A stretch of 64,000 nt of DNA from an uncultured Oscillospiraceae bacterium (GTDB lineage: Bacteria; Bacillota; Clostridia; Oscillospirales; Oscillospiraceae). Where the stretch lies: NCBI GenBank assembly GCA_947631395.1, contig CANRLF010000003.1, forward strand, positions 1 to 64,000, given 5' to 3'. The notes under the pieces were generated by a model. That model did not search any database and had not been told where the DNA came from. It worked only from the letters and a program-made list of their open reading frames with translations. Positions 1 through 10,152 of this stretch are shown piece by piece; within the stretch, counting starts at the first letter, position 1; the number at the start of each line of letters is the position of its first letter. Position numbers and translations under genes: made by a program.

Positions 1-240
<240 letters not shown>

Positions 241-260
241 TCCATCTCCCCCACACAACC

Positions 261-290
261 AAAAGCCCCGAAGTTACTTCGGGGCTTTTT
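261..290 (+). terminator. Rho-independent terminator after gdhA
   Basis: A 13-bp stem (AAAAGCCCCGAAG / CTTCGGGGCTTTT) with a TTA loop is followed by a T run. The A run on the left arm means it can also work for the minus-strand gene that ends at 343. Confidence 0.9.
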
Positions 291-342
291 AGTTTGCGAA
301 ATTTTCTCATCACCTCTTGCCGGAGGGGCCCATGCTTTCTCG

Positions 343-1473
343 TCACTGCTCCTGATGCTCAAAGTGCCTGAAGATGAAGTGCTCAAGACCCGTGAAAGTC
401 GCTGTCTTTTCCTCTTCCATCCCGTAGTTTGTGACGACGAACTCGTTGGACTCAGGATCGTAGTGTTCCTCGGCTATCATGGCATTGCCCACCATCATAT
501 CGAAGCCCAGCTCGTCCTCATAATATTTCCTGCTCACCCTGCCCTCCATGATCTCGCCGTCCACATTTTTATAGACATATACTTCCCGCGCGCCATCGCC
601 ATAGAGATTGTTTGTGATAAGCTCCGGCACACCGTCACCGTCAAGGTCCACGCTGTACGCGCCGAAGCTGTATTCGTCGCCGAAGGCTTCAGCCACACAC
701 CGTTCTTCTCCGTCTATTTCCGCCCAGAAATGCCACACGATCGTCCAGGGCGCCACCTCCACCATTGTGACGTGGTAATCTTCAAAGCCCAGCACATTAT
801 CCATTGGCTTTATGGAGTTTACATCGGCAGAGCCGCCATCATGGGAGGCAGCCATGACCATATCAAGAAAATCGTAGAGCTCATCCGGCTCCCGCAGGCG
901 GAACGACATATCGTAGCGGACGTCATCGTAGCTGAAGATCGCCTCGCAGGTGTACTTATATCTCTCTTCCCACTCGGTAAATTCCTCTATATAGAGATAG
1001 ACCTCCACGCCGCTGTACTCGACCGTCCTTGTGGGTTCCCACGGCAGGGCAATATCCTCCGGGGCGTCAAAAGCGCAGCTCATGTTAACAGGTTCCCCGT
1101 CCAGGTCCGCCGTAAAGGCCAGGGTTTTCCAGCCGGACGTGTCTGATATGTCCGTGTCCTCCCTTCGCGTGAGCCGTATGGCGGAGATGTCCGCCCCCGC
1201 GTCCGCCAGATTTTCCGCCAGCAGCGTCCCGCCATACAGCTCCGTAAGCTCCTCCATGCTTCCGATGGTGTCCTCTCGGAGCGCGCCCGACGGGACTTTT
1301 TCCTGATGCCCCGGCAGAAAAGCCACGCCCAATATGGCCGCCACGCCAAGGCCCGCCGCCAAAGCTCCCCAAATCACCCGTCCACGGTCCCTGCCTCTCA
1401 TTTCTCCGGCGGCCAAAACGGCCTCACCGTCTATTCGGCCTATCGCGTCCAGCAATTTCTCAGTGCTCGTCAT
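343..1473 (-). CDS. Membrane-anchored protein, probable partner (anti-sigma type) of the upstream ECF sigma factor
   Basis: 376 residues. A short cytoplasmic N-terminus with TEKLLDAIGRIDGEAVLAAGE is followed by one membrane helix at about residues 34-52 (VIWGALAAGLGVAAILGVAF). A long acidic extracellular part follows, ending in a region with SVDLDGDGVPELI, which resembles calcium-binding or FG-GAP-like loops. The gene starts inside the last 14 bases of the sigma gene at 1460-2026, an arrangement typical of sigma/anti-sigma pairs in Clostridia. No recognised anti-sigma domain could be confirmed by eye, so the role rests on topology and overlap. The extracellular part may sense an envelope signal. 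Confidence 0.7.
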   Translation of the reverse strand: MTSTEKLLDAIGRIDGEAVLAAGEMRGRDRGRVIWGALAAGLGVAAILGVAFLPGHQEKVPSGALREDTIGSMEELTELYGGTLLAENLADAGADISAIRLTRREDTDISDTSGWKTLAFTADLDGEPVNMSCAFDAPEDIALPWEPTRTVEYSGVEVYLYIEEFTEWEERYKYTCEAIFSYDDVRYDMSFRLREPDELYDFLDMVMAASHDGGSADVNSIKPMDNVLGFEDYHVTMVEVAPWTIVWHFWAEIDGEERCVAEAFGDEYSFGAYSVDLDGDGVPELITNNLYGDGAREVYVYKNVDGEIMEGRVSRKYYEDELGFDMMVGNAMIAEEHYDPESNEFVVTNYGMEEEKTATFTGLEHFIFRHFEHQEQ

Positions 1474-2026
1474 ATATTTTCTCCTTGATAAGATAGTTCT
1501 TAAGCTTGCTTCTTGTCCTTGATAGCATTGATTTTACCTTGCTCTCAGAAAATCCAAATTGCGCGGCTATGTCTCTTATGGACTTCATGTACCAATATCG
1601 GCATATGAATACGCTCCGCTCCGTGGCCCCAAGGCTCATAACAAATGTGTTTACGGCGTCGCCCAGCTCTTCCGCCTCCACCTCCTGCTCCGGCATGTGG
1701 CCGGAGGACACGCACTCGTCCAGCTCCTCTAAGGCCAGCGCCACCTCCCCGCCTCCACGTTTTCCCGCGTGGGCGTCTCTCCACTTTTTAAGGCCGGCAC
1801 ATCTCGTGAGCTCCCCCACGAACGCCCGGAGCTTCACGGGCCGCTGTGGCGGTATGCTTTTCCACGTGTTCATCAGCGCGTCGTTCACGCACTCCTCCGC
1901 GTCCTGGTGATTTGAGAGTATGTTGTAGGCTATGGAATAGCAGTACCTGCCGTATTTCTTTGATGTCTCGGCTATGGCCGACTGGGACCGGGCGAAATAG
2001 AGCCCTATGATCTCCTCATCCTCCAT
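1460..2026 (-). CDS. ECF-type RNA polymerase sigma factor
   Basis: 188 residues. Region 2 is seen at about 10-75 (SIAYNILSNHQDAEECVNDA, the usual sigma-70 region 2 signature). Region 4 with its helix-turn-helix is at about 125-180 (LGATERSVFICRYW, then IRDIAAQFGFSESKVKSMLS). It should direct RNA polymerase to a small regulon, possibly including its own operon. The start is supported by a strong GAGGAGGTG site 5 bases upstream. It overlaps the downstream membrane gene by 14 bases, suggesting translational coupling with its likely anti-sigma factor. Confidence 0.93.
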   Translation of the reverse strand: MEDEEIIGLYFARSQSAIAETSKKYGRYCYSIAYNILSNHQDAEECVNDALMNTWKSIPPQRPVKLRAFVGELTRCAGLKKWRDAHAGKRGGGEVALALEELDECVSSGHMPEQEVEAEELGDAVNTFVMSLGATERSVFICRYWYMKSIRDIAAQFGFSESKVKSMLSRTRSKLKNYLIKEKIYDEH

Positions 2027-2063
2027 GCTTCACCTCCTCAGCTTATGTGAAAGCGCCTTCACA

Positions 2064-2072
2064 AGTATAGCA
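2064..2072 (-). promoter_or_regulatory. Extended -10 promoter for the sigma/anti-sigma pair
   Basis: On the minus strand TGCTATACT lies about 38 bases before the sigma start codon. No good -35 is seen at 17 bp, as is common for extended -10 (TGnTATAAT) promoters. Confidence 0.55.
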
Positions 2073-2172
2073 CCCAAATTATCACTTTGGTCGCGTTTAG
2101 TCGGGATTTGTTTTACACGGTGTATGTTATCAATTAAAAAGCATTCGCCACATGCGGCCTCAGAGACAGACC

Positions 2173-2210
2173 AAGGCCCCGGACGGAATTACTACTCCGT
2201 CCGGGGCCTT
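2173..2210 (-). terminator. Terminator-like hairpin after amt-PII
   Basis: A perfect 15-bp stem (AAGGCCCCGGACGGA and its complement) with an 8-base loop lies 37 bases after the stop of the ammonium transporter. It has no long T run on either strand, so strength is uncertain. Confidence 0.65.
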
Positions 2211-2247
2211 TCGTATGCCATATTTAAAATCCGTTATTTTCAAGCGA

Positions 2248-3945
2248 TCACTGCAGCGCGTCGTAGCCTTCCTCGCCGGTACGGACCTTGACCACGTTCT
2301 CAACATCGAACACGAATATCTTGCCGTCGCCGATGTTGCCGGTGTAGAGGATCTTCCGGGCCGTGTTGATAACGTCGCTCACCGGTACCTTGGATACGAC
2401 GATGTCCACCTGGACCTTGGGCAGAAGCTGGATCTCCACAGGAACGCCGCGGTAATAGCGGCTCTGGCCCTTCTGGATGCCACAGCCCATGACGTTTGTG
2501 ACGGTCATACCGGTGACGCCTATCTCCTCCAGCGCGTTTTTCAGCGGCTCGAAGCGGTTCATGTTCATAATGATCTCGACCTTGCTTATCTTCTCGCCGG
2601 GCTTGGAGTCGGACTTGCGTCCGTAGACAGGCACAGCTGCCTCCACGGGCACACTGCCGTCCGCCTTTGCCACCGCGTCCACCGGGATGGTGGAGGCGCC
2701 CAGGGAGTAAACGGACAGGTTCTGGGGCGTCACGAAATCCGCGTAGGCGCTGACCAGGCCGTGCTCGGCAATATCCAGTCCCTCGATCTCCTCCTCGGGC
2801 TTTACGCGAAGGCCGTTGGTCTTTTCGATGATCTTAAAGACAATAAACATGGTGACTATGGTCCACGCCAAAATGCACACCGCGCCCAGGCACTGTACGC
2901 CGAGCTGCCTGAAGCCTCCGCCGTAGAAAAGGCCCTTCGTGCCGTATTTTTCATTGCAGGCGAAGAGTCCAACGGCTATGGTGCCCCAGAGGCCGTGGAC
3001 GCCGTGGACGGAGAAAGCGCCCACCGGGTCGTCGATCTTCACCTTCTGGTCGATGAAGTTCACGGACTCCACCACTAATACGCCGGACACCGCGCCGATG
3101 ACGGTGGCGCCGATGGCGTCAACGCTGGCGCAGCCGGCGGTGATCGCCACGAGGCCCGCCAGGGACGCGTTGAGGCACATACTGACGTCGGGCTTCCCGG
3201 TGCGGGCCCAGGTGTAGATCATGCACACCACGGTCGCCACCGCAGGGGCGATGGTGGTGGTGCCCAGGATCTGCGCCATCTCCTTCACGTCCGCGGCCGC
3301 CGCGGCGTTAAATCCGTACCATGCAAACCAGAGCATAAATACGCCAAGGGCCGCCAGGGTCATGGAGTGGCCGGGTATGGCGTTGACCTTTGTCTTGCCG
3401 TCCTTATCCTTCGTGTACTTGCCGATACGGGGGCCAACCAGAGCCGCGCCGATGAGGGCCGTCCAGCCGCCCACCATGTGTATGACCGCGGAACCGGCAA
3501 AGTCGATGAATTTAAGGTTCGACAGCCACCCGCCGCCCCAGGCCCATCCGGCCTCGATGGGGTAGATCACAAGTGATATTACGGCGGAGTAGATGCAGTA
3601 GGACGAGAACTTGGTGCGCTCCGCCATGGAGCCGGACACTATCGTCGCGGCGGTGGCGCAGAACACCAGCTGGAACACGAAGCTCTTCCAGTCCGCACCG
3701 TCAAAGTCGGTGAAGAGCTGCCAGTCAGGCTTGCCGATGAGGCCGAAGAACACGTGCTCCCCCATCATTATGCCGTAGCCCAGAAGCGAAAACACCACCG
3801 TGCCGATGCAGAAGTCCATAAGGTTTTTCATGATGATATTGCCGGCGTTCTTGGCCCTGGTAAGGCCCGTCTCCACCATGGCAAAGCCGCCCTGCATGAA
3901 GAACACCAAAACAGCGCCGACAAGATACCATACTGACATATCCAT
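2248..3945 (-). CDS. amt: Ammonium transporter fused to a PII signalling domain
   Basis: 565 residues from the ATG at 3945, which has AGGAGG 8 bases upstream. An in-frame start at 3987 has no site. Residues about 1-400 are an Amt channel with the family motifs (VFFMQGGFAMVETGLTRAKN, FAGSAVIHMVGGWTALIGA). A linker follows, and residues about 450-565 are a PII domain with the T-loop QSRYYRGVPVEIQ and the C-terminal KIFVFDVENVVKVRTGE. In most bacteria Amt and GlnK are separate and GlnK plugs the channel from inside. Here the sensor is covalently attached. The protein should import ammonium or sense it at the membrane, with nucleotide and 2-oxoglutarate binding to the PII part. The T-loop Tyr is kept. 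It lies downstream of gltD but behind a terminator. Confidence 0.96.
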   Translation of the reverse strand: MDMSVWYLVGAVLVFFMQGGFAMVETGLTRAKNAGNIIMKNLMDFCIGTVVFSLLGYGIMMGEHVFFGLIGKPDWQLFTDFDGADWKSFVFQLVFCATAATIVSGSMAERTKFSSYCIYSAVISLVIYPIEAGWAWGGGWLSNLKFIDFAGSAVIHMVGGWTALIGAALVGPRIGKYTKDKDGKTKVNAIPGHSMTLAALGVFMLWFAWYGFNAAAAADVKEMAQILGTTTIAPAVATVVCMIYTWARTGKPDVSMCLNASLAGLVAITAGCASVDAIGATVIGAVSGVLVVESVNFIDQKVKIDDPVGAFSVHGVHGLWGTIAVGLFACNEKYGTKGLFYGGGFRQLGVQCLGAVCILAWTIVTMFIVFKIIEKTNGLRVKPEEEIEGLDIAEHGLVSAYADFVTPQNLSVYSLGASTIPVDAVAKADGSVPVEAAVPVYGRKSDSKPGEKISKVEIIMNMNRFEPLKNALEEIGVTGMTVTNVMGCGIQKGQSRYYRGVPVEIQLLPKVQVDIVVSKVPVSDVINTARKILYTGNIGDGKIFVFDVENVVKVRTGEEGYDALQ

Positions 3946-4010
3946 TTTTGTTTCCTCCTGAAAATTTTCTTTCCCGCCGCCCTCCACCGTCGGAGGGCCG
4001 CGGACAATAT

Positions 4011-4050
4011 AAAAAGAGCGACAGCGTCAAAAAGCACCGTCGCTCTTTTT
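4011..4050 (-). terminator. Terminator between gltD and amt-PII
   Basis: A 12-bp stem (AAAAAGAGCGAC / GTCGCTCTTTTT) with a T run on the minus strand ends the glnA-gltBD unit. A second hairpin, GCCCTCC-6-GGAGGGC at 3979-3998, lies in the leader of the amt gene and could be regulatory. Confidence 0.85.
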
Positions 4051-4069
4051 TACAATGTTTTTTATCTAT

Positions 4070-5545
4070 TTATATCAGGTTCGTATACCCCATCAAAAAC
4101 TCATCCACCTCTTTCGCCGCGGCGCGGCCGTCGGCGATGGCGTGCACCACCAATGACTGGCCCCGCCGGGCGTCTCCGGCGGCGAATATCTTGGGGTTCG
4201 ACGTCCGGTAGCCTCCGTCGGTGGCGATGTTTCCCCGGGCGTCGGCGTCCACGCCGAGGGCCTCCGGGACGTAGCTCTCCGCCCCCACAAAGCCCGCGGC
4301 GATCAGCAACAGCTCACACGGCAACCGCTCCTCCGACCCCTCCACCGGGGCCATGACGGTCCTGTTTCCCTCCTTACGCGGAAGGAGGGATACGACCACC
4401 AGCTCCTTTACGTTGCCCTGGTCGTCCGCCACGATCTCCTTCACCGTGCGCTGGTAGAGCCTCGGGTCGTGTCCGAACACGGCGATGGCCTCCTGCTGGC
4501 CGTAATCCGTCTTTTCCACTCTGGGCCACTCCGGCCACGGGTTGCTTTCTGCCCGCTTTTCCGGCAGTCTCGGCATCATCTCAAGCTGCGTGACGCCGGC
4601 GCACCCCTGTCGGATGGCCGTGCCGACGCAGTCATTGCCCGTGTCGCCGCCGCCCACGACGACGACGCGCTTCCCTTTGGCGCTTATACCCGCGTCCTTG
4701 TTGCCCGTATCCAGCAGGCCCTTTGTGACGGACTTCAGATAGTCCACCGCGAAATACACGCCTCCGGCGTCGCGTCCCGGCACCTTCAGGTCCCTCGGGG
4801 CCTTGGCGCCCACGCAGATGACCACCGCGTCATATACTGCGGCGAGTCCCCCCGCCACCACGTCTCGGCCCACATCCACGCCGGTCTTGAACTCCACGCC
4901 CTCGTCGCCCATGAGCTTCACGCGCCTGTCGATTACGGATTTGTCCAGCTTCATGTTCGGGATGCCGTACATTAGAAGTCCGCCCACCCGGTCGTCCCGC
5001 TCAAACACCGTCACCGTGTGTCCGCGCCTGTTCAGCTGATCGGCCACGGTCAGGCCCGCCGGGCCCGAGCCGATGACCGCCACTCTCTTGCCCGTCCGCA
5101 CCGCGGGGGGCTGGGCCTTCACCGCGCCGGAGGCGTAGGCGTTTTCCACCACGAACAGCTCGTTTTCCCGGACCGTCACCGGCTCCCCGTGGAGCCCACA
5201 GGTACACGCCGCCTCGCACAGGGCCGGGCAAACTCTCCCCGTGAACTCCGGGAAATTATTGGTCTTGCGGAGCCTCTTGTACGCCTCCTCGAAATTCCCG
5301 TGGTATACAAGGTCGTTCCACTCCGGGGCCATATTGTGCAGCGGGCACCCGGTGAAGCCCGACTCCAGCCTCAAGCCCGACTGGCAGAAGGGCACACCGC
5401 AGTCCATGCACCTGGCGGCCTGTTTTTTTCGCTCCGTCAGGTCCAGCGCCGGGTGGAACTCCTCAAAGCTCCTTATCCGCTCCCTGGGGGGGGTGGCGTC
5501 ACTGGCTTTACGCTCATACTCAAGAAATCCGGTAGGCTTACCCAT
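4070..5545 (-). CDS. gltD: Glutamate synthase (NADPH) small subunit
   Basis: 491 residues, the usual length. The N-terminal part has Cys clusters for two [4Fe-4S] centres (ARCMDCGVPFCQSG, GCPLHN, CEAACTCG). These are followed by a FAD-binding GSGPAG motif near residue 160 and an NADPH-binding GGGDTGND near residue 300. The subunit takes electrons from NADPH and passes them to GltB, which makes two glutamates from glutamine and 2-oxoglutarate. Its ATG shares one base with the stop codon of gltB, so the two are translationally coupled. Confidence 0.96.
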   Translation of the reverse strand: MGKPTGFLEYERKASDATPPRERIRSFEEFHPALDLTERKKQAARCMDCGVPFCQSGLRLESGFTGCPLHNMAPEWNDLVYHGNFEEAYKRLRKTNNFPEFTGRVCPALCEAACTCGLHGEPVTVRENELFVVENAYASGAVKAQPPAVRTGKRVAVIGSGPAGLTVADQLNRRGHTVTVFERDDRVGGLLMYGIPNMKLDKSVIDRRVKLMGDEGVEFKTGVDVGRDVVAGGLAAVYDAVVICVGAKAPRDLKVPGRDAGGVYFAVDYLKSVTKGLLDTGNKDAGISAKGKRVVVVGGGDTGNDCVGTAIRQGCAGVTQLEMMPRLPEKRAESNPWPEWPRVEKTDYGQQEAIAVFGHDPRLYQRTVKEIVADDQGNVKELVVVSLLPRKEGNRTVMAPVEGSEERLPCELLLIAAGFVGAESYVPEALGVDADARGNIATDGGYRTSNPKIFAAGDARRGQSLVVHAIADGRAAAKEVDEFLMGYTNLI

Positions 5546-8500
5546 CAGCCCTCGCCCCCTCTCGTGATCATGTAAAAGGCCTCCTCGCGGGCCTCCTCGT
5601 GGCCCATGCCGCGCTCCTCGAACTGGCTTATGGCCCTGAGCATCCGGTCATAGTCCCGGGGCATTATCTTCTTGAAAAGCCCGATGTTCTCGCCGAAATC
5701 GTCAAGTATCTCCCTGGCCCTCTCTGAGCCCGTGGCCCTCAGGTGCTCCTCGATGAGCCCCCTCAGCTCCTCCACGTCGTGCTTTTCCGTCACGGGCTCC
5801 AGCTCCACCATGGATTTGTTCACCCGCTTGTAAAGGTCCCGCTTGCCGTCCCAGACGTAGGCGATGCCCCCGGACATGCCCGCCGCGAAGTTCTTCCCAA
5901 CGGGCCCCAGGACCACCACACGGCCGCCGGTCATATACTCACAGCCGTGGTCCCCCACGCCCTCAACAACGGCGCAGGCGCCGGAGTTGCGGACGGCGAA
6001 CCTCTCCCCGGCGAGGCCGGCGATGAACGCCCTGCCCGCCGTGGCGCCGTACAGCGCCACATTGCCGATTATGATGTTCTCACACGCCCTGTATTTTGCC
6101 GTCTCGGGGGGCCTCACCGTCAGCTTCCCGCCGGATAGCCCCTTGCCGAAATAGTCATTGGAGTCGCCGGTCAGGTTCAGCGTCAGCCCCTTCGGTATGA
6201 ACGCACCGAAGGACTGTCCCCCCGCCCCGCGGCAATCCACCACGAATGCGTCGTCGGGAAGCGTATTTTTATATCTCCTCGTGATCTCGCTTCCAAGTAT
6301 CGCCCCGAAAGCCCTGTCCACATTGCCGACCTCCACGCTCACGCGCGAGGACTTCTTATCAAGGTCAAGTGCCGGTATCAGCGTCCCCAGGTCCTTCGTT
6401 TTCTCCAGCTCAAAGTCGTACACCGCCTCCGGCTCGAAGTGCTCCGGAACGGAGTAGCGGCTCTTCAGCACCGCCGACATATCCACGCTGGCGGCCCTGT
6501 GTGTCACCTGCTTTTCCCGGAATTTGAGAAGATCCGACCTGCCCACCAGCTCATCCACCGTGCGGATGCCAAGGGCCGCCATTATCTCCCGGAGCTCCTG
6601 AGCCACGAAGCGCATGAAATTCATCACATACTCCGGCTTTCCGCAGAATCTCTTCCTCAGCTCCGGATTTTGCGTGGCGATGCCCATGGGACAGGTGTCC
6701 AGATTGCACACCCGCATCATCACGCACCCCAGTGTTATAAGTGGCGCCGTGGCGAAGCCGAACTCCTCCGCTCCCAGCATACACGCGATAGCCACGTCCC
6801 TGCCGGTCATAAGCTTCCCGTCGACCTCTATCCGCACTCTCTTCCTCAGGCCATTGCGCACCAGCGTCTGGTGTGTCTCGCTCAGGCCCAGCTCCCAGGG
6901 CAGACCCGCGTCGTGGATGCTCGTCTTGGGCGCCGCGCCGGTGCCCCCGTCATATCCGGAGATGAGCACCGTCTGCGCGCCTGCCTTGGCCACGCCCGCG
7001 GCTATGGTCCCAACTCCGGCCTCGCTGACCAGCTTCACGGCGATGTCCGCGTAGCGGTTGGCGTTTTTAAGGTCGAATATGAGCTGCGCCAGGTCCTCGA
7101 TGGAGTAAATATCGTGGTGCGGCGGCGGGGAGATCAGCGCCACCCCGGGGATGGAATAGCGCGTCTTCGCTATCCACGGATAGACCTTCTTCCCCGGCAG
7201 ATGTCCGCCCTCGCCGGGCTTTGCGCCCTGGGCCATCTTTATCTGTATCTCTCTCGCGGACACCAGATACTCGCTGGTGACCCCGAACCGCCCGGAGGCC
7301 ACCTGCTTTATGGCTGAGCCCTTTATGGTCCCCAGCCTCTCGGGAAGCTCGCCGCCCTCGCCGGAGTTCGACTTGCCGTGCAGCGTGTTCATCGCCACGG
7401 CCAGGCACTCGTGGGCCTCCTGAGAGATGGAGCCGTAGGACATTGCCCCCGTCTTGAAGCGTTTGACTATCTCATCAACGCTCTCCACCTCGTCGATGTC
7501 TATGCCCTTCTCCGGCATATCGAATCCCAGCAGTCCCCTCAGCGTGTGGGGCACTGCGTCTGAGTCCACAAGGGCCGAGTATTTCTTAAAAAGCCCGTAA
7601 TCCCCCTCCCTGGCGGCTCTCTGGAGCGTCAGTATCGTCAGGGGATCGTACATGTGATCCTCCTTGTCCTCGCCGCTTCGTAAGGAGTGTGTGCCGGTGG
7701 AGTCCAGTGTCGGGTCAACGCCCAGTCCCAGCGGGTCAAAGGCGTGGGAGTGGCGGTACTCAACGCCCTCTCCTATCTCCTCAAGTCCCACGCCGCCCAC
7801 GCGGGACACGGTGTTCGTGAAGTACTTGTCTATCACGTCCGGCCTTATGCCCACCGCCTCGAATATCTGTGCCGACTGGTAGGACTGTATGGTGGATATG
7901 CCCATCTTTGAGGCTATCTTCACTATCCCGTGGAGGACCGCCATGTTATAATCGTCCACCGCGGCGTAAAAGTCCTTGTCGAGCATGGACTTGTCTATGA
8001 GCTCCGCTATGCACTCGTGGGCGAGGTACGGATAAACCGCCCTGGCGCCGTAGCCTAAAAGCGTCGCGAAGTGGTGCACGTCCCGGGGCTCGCCGGACTC
8101 AAGTATGACCGACACCGCCGTCCGCTTTTTCGTGCGGATGAGATACTGCTCCATTGCCGACACCGCCAGCAGCGACGGGATAGCCACGTGGTTCTCGTCC
8201 ACTCCCCTGTCGGAGAGGATTATTATATTCGCCCCGTTCCTGTACGCCCTGTCGCAGGCTATGAACATCCGGTCTATTGCCCGCTCAAGGGGGGTGTTTT
8301 TATAATAGAGTATGGATACCGTCTCCACCTTGAACCCGGGCTTATCCATGTTGCGTATCTTCAGCATATCCACGCCCGAGAGGATGGGGTTATGTATCTC
8401 CAACACCCGGCAGTTCTCCGGCCGGTCCTCAAGAAGATTTCCGTCGGAGCCCACATACACGGTGGTGTCGGTGACGATCTCCTCCCGTATGGCGTCGATG

Positions 8501-10065
8501 GGGGGATTCGTGACCTGGGCGAAGAGCTGCTTGAAGTAGCTGAAAAGGGGCTGATGCTTTTCTGACAGCACCGCTAAGGGTATGTCCGTGCCCATCGACG
8601 CCGTCTGCTCCGCCCCGGTCCTTGCCATGGGCAGTATGACGCTCCTCACGTCCTCATATGTGTATCCGAAGGCCTTATACAGCCTGTCGCGCTGGTCCTG
8701 ACTGTGTATGGGCACCTTCTTATTCGGTATGGGAAGCTCCCTGAGCTTCACAAGGTTCGCGTCCAGCCACTCGCCGTAGGGCTGAGCCCCCGCGTACCTG
8801 GTCTTTAGCTCCTCGTCGGTTATGATCCTCTTTTCCACCGTGTCCGCCAGCAGCATCCGCCCCGGCTGGAGCCGTCCCTTTTCGCGTATGCGCTCATCGT
8901 CTATGTCCAGTACCCCCACTTCCGAGGAGAGTATGAGGGTGTCGTCGTCGGTGACGTAATAGCGCGCCGGCCTCAGTCCGTTCCGGTCCAGCACCGCGCC
9001 CACGATGTCGCCGTCGGAGAAGAGCACCGCCGCGGGGCCGTCCCAGGGCTCCATCATGGTGGCGTAGTAGTGGTACATGTCCTGCTTCGACTGGTCCGAG
9101 TCGCTGTGCCGCCAGGGTTCCGGCAGGAGTATCATCACGGCCATGGGAAGCTCCATGCCGCTCATCATCAGAAACTCCAATGTGTTGTCCAGCATCGCCG
9201 AGTCCGAACCCGAGGGGTTCACCACAGGCAGTATCCTGTCCATGTACGGCTCCAGTATCTCGGAGTACATCGTCTCCTCCCTGGCCACCATCCGGTCTAT
9301 ATTGCCCCTGATGGTGTTTATCTCGCCGTTGTGGAGAATCAGCCTGTTGGGGTGGGCCCTCTCCCAGCTCGGATTTGTGTTCGTGGAGAACCGCGAGTGC
9401 ACCAGGGCTATGGCCGACTTGTAGTCCGGGCTCTGGAGGTCCTTGTAGAACCTCCTCAGCTGATGCACCAAGAACATGCCCTTATATACCACCGTGCGTG
9501 AGCTCAGGCTCAGCACGTATGTGTTGTCGTTCGACTGCTCAAACTCCCGGCGCACTACGTAAAGTAGCCTGTCAAAGGGCAGTCCTCTCTCCACGTTCGC
9601 CGGCTTTTTTATAAAACACTGGGCTATATACGGCATACAGTCCAGGGCCTTTTTCCCAAGTATCGACGGATCCACCGGCACGTCCCGCCAACCCAAAAGC
9701 TCCAGTCCGTCCTTGGCGGCGATGATCTCCAGCATTCTCATGGCCTGGGACCGCCTGACGATGTCCTGTGGGAAGAAGAACATGCCAACGCCGTAGTCCC
9801 TCTCCCCGCCCAGGTCTATATTAAGCTTCATAGCGGCCTTTTTGAAAAAGCTGTGGCTTATCTGGAGCATTATGCCCACGCCGTCGCCTGTCTCGCCGGC
9901 GGCGTCCTTTCCGGCCCTGTGCTCCAGCCGCTCCACTATCTTCAGCGCGTCGTCCACGGTCTTGTGGGACTTTATCCCCTTCAGATTCACAATGGCCCCT
10001 ATGCCGCAGGCGTCGTGCTCGAATTTCTCGTCGTACAGTCCGCTATCCGTTTTTTTGTCTGTCAT
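5545..10065 (-). CDS. gltB: Glutamate synthase large subunit
   Basis: 1506 residues, full length. After a short leader the nucleophile Cys20 opens the class II amidotransferase domain (CGIGAI). In GltB the residues before this Cys are normally removed. The central FMN synthase domain carries GSISQEAHECLAVAMN and the [3Fe-4S] ligands in CNLDTCPMGIATQ. The C-terminal glycine-rich beta-helix domain (GGQSFGAFIPKGL, GNVALYGATAGRAFIAG) is complete. Ammonia from glutamine is channelled to 2-oxoglutarate. Located between the ANTAR gene and gltD in one minus-strand operon. The start has AAGGA 11 bases upstream, a rather long spacing. Confidence 0.97.
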   Translation of the reverse strand: MTDKKTDSGLYDEKFEHDACGIGAIVNLKGIKSHKTVDDALKIVERLEHRAGKDAAGETGDGVGIMLQISHSFFKKAAMKLNIDLGGERDYGVGMFFFPQDIVRRSQAMRMLEIIAAKDGLELLGWRDVPVDPSILGKKALDCMPYIAQCFIKKPANVERGLPFDRLLYVVRREFEQSNDNTYVLSLSSRTVVYKGMFLVHQLRRFYKDLQSPDYKSAIALVHSRFSTNTNPSWERAHPNRLILHNGEINTIRGNIDRMVAREETMYSEILEPYMDRILPVVNPSGSDSAMLDNTLEFLMMSGMELPMAVMILLPEPWRHSDSDQSKQDMYHYYATMMEPWDGPAAVLFSDGDIVGAVLDRNGLRPARYYVTDDDTLILSSEVGVLDIDDERIREKGRLQPGRMLLADTVEKRIITDEELKTRYAGAQPYGEWLDANLVKLRELPIPNKKVPIHSQDQRDRLYKAFGYTYEDVRSVILPMARTGAEQTASMGTDIPLAVLSEKHQPLFSYFKQLFAQVTNPPIDAIREEIVTDTTVYVGSDGNLLEDRPENCRVLEIHNPILSGVDMLKIRNMDKPGFKVETVSILYYKNTPLERAIDRMFIACDRAYRNGANIIILSDRGVDENHVAIPSLLAVSAMEQYLIRTKKRTAVSVILESGEPRDVHHFATLLGYGARAVYPYLAHECIAELIDKSMLDKDFYAAVDDYNMAVLHGIVKIASKMGISTIQSYQSAQIFEAVGIRPDVIDKYFTNTVSRVGGVGLEEIGEGVEYRHSHAFDPLGLGVDPTLDSTGTHSLRSGEDKEDHMYDPLTILTLQRAAREGDYGLFKKYSALVDSDAVPHTLRGLLGFDMPEKGIDIDEVESVDEIVKRFKTGAMSYGSISQEAHECLAVAMNTLHGKSNSGEGGELPERLGTIKGSAIKQVASGRFGVTSEYLVSAREIQIKMAQGAKPGEGGHLPGKKVYPWIAKTRYSIPGVALISPPPHHDIYSIEDLAQLIFDLKNANRYADIAVKLVSEAGVGTIAAGVAKAGAQTVLISGYDGGTGAAPKTSIHDAGLPWELGLSETHQTLVRNGLRKRVRIEVDGKLMTGRDVAIACMLGAEEFGFATAPLITLGCVMMRVCNLDTCPMGIATQNPELRKRFCGKPEYVMNFMRFVAQELREIMAALGIRTVDELVGRSDLLKFREKQVTHRAASVDMSAVLKSRYSVPEHFEPEAVYDFELEKTKDLGTLIPALDLDKKSSRVSVEVGNVDRAFGAILGSEITRRYKNTLPDDAFVVDCRGAGGQSFGAFIPKGLTLNLTGDSNDYFGKGLSGGKLTVRPPETAKYRACENIIIGNVALYGATAGRAFIAGLAGERFAVRNSGACAVVEGVGDHGCEYMTGGRVVVLGPVGKNFAAGMSGGIAYVWDGKRDLYKRVNKSMVELEPVTEKHDVEELRGLIEEHLRATGSERAREILDDFGENIGLFKKIMPRDYDRMLRAISQFEERGMGHEEAREEAFYMITRGGEG

Positions 10066-10152
10066 ATCCCGTCACGTCCTTGTTGTGGGGTAGGTCTGGT
10101 CGTACCGGACCCTCTGTCGGCCCGCCGCTCCTCCTTGAAGGGCCCGGCGGTA

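Noticed and set aside
2152..3078. 308-codon plus-strand frame
   Set aside because: Antisense to the Amt-PII gene, whose domains are intact; composition is rich in His, Leu and Ala as expected for a shadow.
6439..7317. 292-codon plus-strand frame inside gltB
   Set aside because: Antisense shadow of a complete and recognisable glutamate synthase domain.
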